From positions 1 through 14,992 of the forward strand of contig CALQJP020000028.1 of the NCBI GenBank assembly GCA_943330925.2: a DNA stretch of 14,992 bases, written 5' to 3'. A program made the translations under genes and the position numbers. Origin of the DNA: Chryseobacterium gleum (GTDB lineage Bacteria; Bacteroidota; Bacteroidia; Flavobacteriales_D; Sanyastnellaceae). Under the pieces are notes generated by a model. That model did no database searches and had not been told where the DNA came from. It saw only the letters and a program-made list of their open reading frames with translations. This document shows, piece by piece, positions 12,497 through 14,992 of the stretch. The number at the start of each line of letters is the position of its first letter. The stretch's first letter is position 1.

Positions 12497-14992
12497 CTAG
12501 TGTTGAATCATCAATTGCACAATCGATGAGCTTTCTGTTCCGTTGATCTTTACGAAGTAGCAACCCGCAGATAAATGCTCGGTAGATATTCGCACTTGGT
12601 TGAAGCCATTGAAGCTTTCCATTTGTTGACCTGAAACGTTCATCAATGTTGCGGTGAATAAGTTGTTGTCAGGACTCTGAATCATGAAGAAATTCTCGGC
12701 CGGGTTTGGGTAGACGCTGAAGCTGGTTGCTTCGATGTCGTTCACCGATGTGATTTCGCATGGGTCTACGAAAATTACCTGGCTTGCCACGTTTATACAA
12801 CCTTGATTGTCGACGTAGGTGTAGGAGATGTTTTGACCACCTGTTCCCGGAAGGGCAGGGTAGAACATTTCTCCCAATACGCCGTCACCTTCGAACGTAC
12901 CGCCCAATGGCTCTCCGATCAATTGAAATGGCTCATCGAAGGTGCATACGCTGTCGTTGGCTACAAACAAAACGGTAGGATAGAACATTACTTCAATGGA
13001 TGCGGTGGAAGATGAGCCTTCGCAACCGTTTTTGTCCATGATAACGTATTGCAATTCGTGCATACCGCCTCCGGCCAAGCCCGGGTCGAACGTGTTGCCT
13101 ACTACACCTTCTCCAACGAAGAAGCCGCCTTCAGGCAAACCAAGCAGGTTTACCGGGTTGCCTGAGATACAAACCGAGTTTTGTGCAGCGGTCATGGATG
13201 CTTGCGGCAATTCAATGAATTCGATTGTCACCGACGCACCACCGCGGCATCCGTTTGGTGCTTCGGCACTTACTGAATAGGTGCGTGCAGTGTCTGCCAA
13301 AATCATTTCGCCTTCTGTGTGCGCTGGGTCGTTCCAGGTGAGCATGGCTTCGGTTTCGGTAATGGCTAGCAATTCTACTTCTCCACCTCCACAAAAGGTA
13401 GTTGGTCCCATTGGTTCTATGATGACTTCAGGAACTTCGAGTGCCGTAACGTGCACTCGGTTCGACATGCCCCAGCAACCTTCCGTGTTGTAGCCCTTTA
13501 CGTATACCAAGTCGGTTGTGTCTACTGTTGTCAGCAAGAGGGTGTCTTCATTCATCCATGCATAGTGACTTGCGCCGCAAGCAGTGAAGAGCGATTCGCT
13601 GCCATAGCAGAATGTAGTATCGTCGATTGTATGAATGACAACGTCCGGGTTGTTGCAATCGCTGAGTCTTGCAAAGAATGCGTCTGTTGTACCGTAGTTT
13701 ACTTCTTCTCCGAAAGCAGCCGAGTTGGTGAAGCCGGAGATCATGACTTTGCCGAATCGATCACTGCCCATGCGACCAAACCAGTCGTGACCGGTTCCAC
13801 CCATGTACGATTGCCATTGCATTTCTCCCAGGGTGTTGTATTTCGAAATGAACATGTCGATACCACCGGCCAACTGTTCTTGAAATGCGTCCAAAACGGT
13901 AATGTTCGATGACTCCGTAGTGCCTCCAACGTAGATGTTGCCGAATAGGTCCACATGAATGTCTTTCACGCTTTCGGCACCTGATCCGGTAACAAATTGT
14001 GACCAGAGCAACGTTCCAACCGGTGAAAAGCTCATGAGCATTGCATCGGTATTGTTGGGAGATAGAACACCTGAGTTATCGAGAAATGCGATGGGGCCTG
14101 AGTTTGTGTTTCCGCCCAGTACTACGTTACCGGCGGTATCCAGAGCGATACTGTTGAATAGATCTGAACCAGCTCCGCCTACGTATTCCGCCCAATTCAA
14201 CTGGAAGTTTTCATTGAGGCATGTAACGAATGCATCCGAAACGCCACCGAAGTAAGGCATCGTGGAAATGGATGAGAGGATGTCGACACCCGCTGTATTA
14301 CCACAAATGCACAAGTTCCCTTCGCGATCGAATGTCAGGTCTTTGATTTCGTCGGTGCCCGCACCTCCCAAGTATGAAAACTTGCTGATATCACCGGTGC
14401 CCGATATCTTCGTTACAAAGCCGTCGAATGTGCCACCGCCATAATTGGCTTGCAACTGCGACGAATAGGGAATCACCGTTGAGCTGGTTTTACCAACCAC
14501 GAAGATGTTTCCTTCGTTATCGATAGCAAGGTCTTGGGTATAATCATCACCATTACCGCCGATGTATACCGTCCATACCAATTCGCCTTCTTTGGTAAGT
14601 TTAGAGCAAAAACCATCGCGATTACCACCTTGGTAGGTAGTTGCAATCGGTCCTGCAGACATGTTGGTTGATGATGTGTAGCCAATGACTACGATGTGGT
14701 CATCGTTGGTAGCAGCAATGGCGGTGCAGAAATCGTTTCCGTTTCCACCCACGAATGCCGTCCAAAGTTCCTGGCCGTAGATATTCGCTTTGGTGATGTA
14801 GCCATCGAAATTGCCTCCTTTGTAAGCGTTGATAACATGGCTTACGCCCATGAAGTTTGATCCGCTTACGTAGCCGGCAGTGTAGGTATTGCCCATGAAT
14901 TCACAAGCTATTCCTTCTGCTTTATCGGTGCCTGTGGTACCAACTTGATTAGACCACATGAGGTGATGGGTGTCAACAATAGGAGTAACCTG
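12497..14992 (-). CDS. Secreted SBBP-repeat beta-propeller protein with Ig-like repeats and T9SS sorting domain; 5' truncated
   Basis: The frame stays open to the window edge (11 codons precede the first in-window ATG at 14959), so start and signal peptide lie outside. Seven SBBP repeats run from the edge to about nt 13660. Each has a core like LVWTVYIGGNGDDYTQDLAID, a strand such as GNIFVVGKTSS, and usually a DGFVTK-like end, fitting a seven-bladed propeller. Next come Cys-containing Ig-like segments, including two repeats built around GGxFxGxGV (nt about 13110-13140 and 12885-12915), each followed by F-x-P, a tyrosine-containing strand and NGC or QGC. The C-terminus (nt 12497 to about 12725) is a type A T9SS sorting domain with SFSVYPNPAENF and a final LMIQH. 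The protein is probably surface-exposed or released. No catalytic motif is visible; binding or adhesion is a guess. A minus-strand terminator follows. Confidence 0.88.
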   Translation of the reverse strand, partial: QVTPIVDTHHLMWSNQVGTTGTDKAEGIACEFMGNTYTAGYVSGSNFMGVSHVINAYKGGNFDGYITKANIYGQELWTAFVGGNGNDFCTAIAATNDDHIVVIGYTSSTNMSAGPIATTYQGGNRDGFCSKLTKEGELVWTVYIGGNGDDYTQDLAIDNEGNIFVVGKTSSTVIPYSSQLQANYGGGTFDGFVTKISGTGDISKFSYLGGAGTDEIKDLTFDREGNLCICGNTAGVDILSSISTMPYFGGVSDAFVTCLNENFQLNWAEYVGGAGSDLFNSIALDTAGNVVLGGNTNSGPIAFLDNSGVLSPNNTDAMLMSFSPVGTLLWSQFVTGSGAESVKDIHVDLFGNIYVGGTTESSNITVLDAFQEQLAGGIDMFISKYNTLGEMQWQSYMGGTGHDWFGRMGSDRFGKVMISGFTNSAAFGEEVNYGTTDAFFARLSDCNNPDVVIHTIDDTTFCYGSESLFTACGASHYAWMNEDTLLLTTVDTTDLVYVKGYNTEGCWGMSNRVHVTALEVPEVIIEPMGPTTFCGGGEVELLAITETEAMLTWNDPAHTEGEMILADTARTYSVSAEAPNGCRGGASVTIEFIELPQASMTAAQNSVCISGNPVNLLGLPEGGFFVGEGVVGNTFDPGLAGGGMHELQYVIMDKNGCEGSSSTASIEVMFYPTVLFVANDSVCTFDEPFQLIGEPLGGTFEGDGVLGEMFYPALPGTGGQNISYTYVDNQGCINVASQVIFVDPCEITSVNDIEATSFSVYPNPAENFFMIQSPDNNLFTATLMNVSGQQMESFNGFNQVRISTEHLSAGCYFVKINGTESSSIVQLMIQH
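12765..12953 (-). repeat. Second GGxFxGxGV Ig-like repeat (coding)
   Basis: Encodes a module with CTFDEPFQLIGEPLGGTFEG, then DGVLGEMFYPALPG, a tyrosine strand (ISYTYVDNQGC) and VIFVDPC, matching the preceding module in order and spacing. Such modules are common in long secreted Bacteroidota proteins just before the sorting domain. Confidence 0.6.
12954..13200 (-). repeat. First GGxFxGxGV Ig-like repeat (coding)
   Basis: Encodes a module with ICISGNPVNLLGLPEGGFFV-like core (start CISGNP), then GEGVVGNTFDP, a tyrosine strand (ELQYVIMDKNGC) and SIEVMFYP. It is the upstream of two tandem protein-level repeats; the next module at about 12765-12953 follows the same plan. Limits are approximate. 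Confidence 0.6.

Noticed and set aside
13451..13912. Plus-strand open frame of 153 codons opposite the SBBP protein
   Set aside because: It is a shadow of the repeat-coding strand with an unusual Cys/Val-rich composition and no family likeness.
1..14992. A new defence, mobile or biosynthetic system
   Set aside because: Every long coding frame fits a known family. No transposase, integrase, phage gene, toxin-antitoxin pair, CRISPR array or tRNA was seen, and the paa cluster is a known catabolic system.

Overview
The window looks like chromosomal DNA from a member of the Bacteroidota, most likely an aerobic, probably aquatic Flavobacteriales-type bacterium. Three things point there: two secreted proteins end in type IX secretion (T9SS) type A sorting domains, candidate promoters resemble the Bacteroidota -7 box TAnnTTTG, and the start codons have A-rich leaders rather than strong Shine-Dalgarno sites. 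This placement is inference from gene content; no rRNA or other phylogenetic marker was compared.

Left part (1-3348, plus strand): the 3' part of a secreted M43-type metalloprotease (its zinc-binding helix lies off the left edge), an intrinsic terminator, then a soluble GAF-histidine kinase. The kinase converges on valS so tightly that the two stop codons overlap.

Middle (3345-8731): valS and a YdjM-family membrane protein gene lie on the minus strand, 37 bp apart, and could be one transcript. Divergent from them is a gene for a subtilisin-like (S8) lipoprotein, which converges on paaE with 5 bp between stop codons.

Right-centre (8737-12436): the complete gene set for ring-1,2-phenylacetyl-CoA epoxygenase, the oxygen-dependent entry enzyme of aerobic phenylacetate breakdown. 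paaA, paaB, paaC and paaD form a compact plus-strand operon, and the reductase gene paaE is divergent across an 82-bp shared control region. PaaA and PaaC form the oxygenase core, PaaB is a small associated subunit, PaaE passes electrons from NAD(P)H through FAD and a 2Fe-2S cluster, and PaaD is thought to help iron-sulfur maturation. The downstream steps of the pathway (paaG, paaZ, paaJ, paaH, paaK) are not in the window.

Right edge (12497-14992, minus strand): most of a large secreted SBBP-repeat beta-propeller protein with Ig-like repeats and a T9SS sorting domain, followed by a UUCG-loop terminator. 

No RNA gene, CRISPR array, insertion sequence, prophage or obvious new multi-gene system was seen. 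The most unusual item is a domain of about 200 residues inserted inside the catalytic domain of the M43 protease. Other points worth a look are an S8 protease lacking the usual oxyanion-hole Asn and mirror-image leader elements in the paaE-paaA control region.
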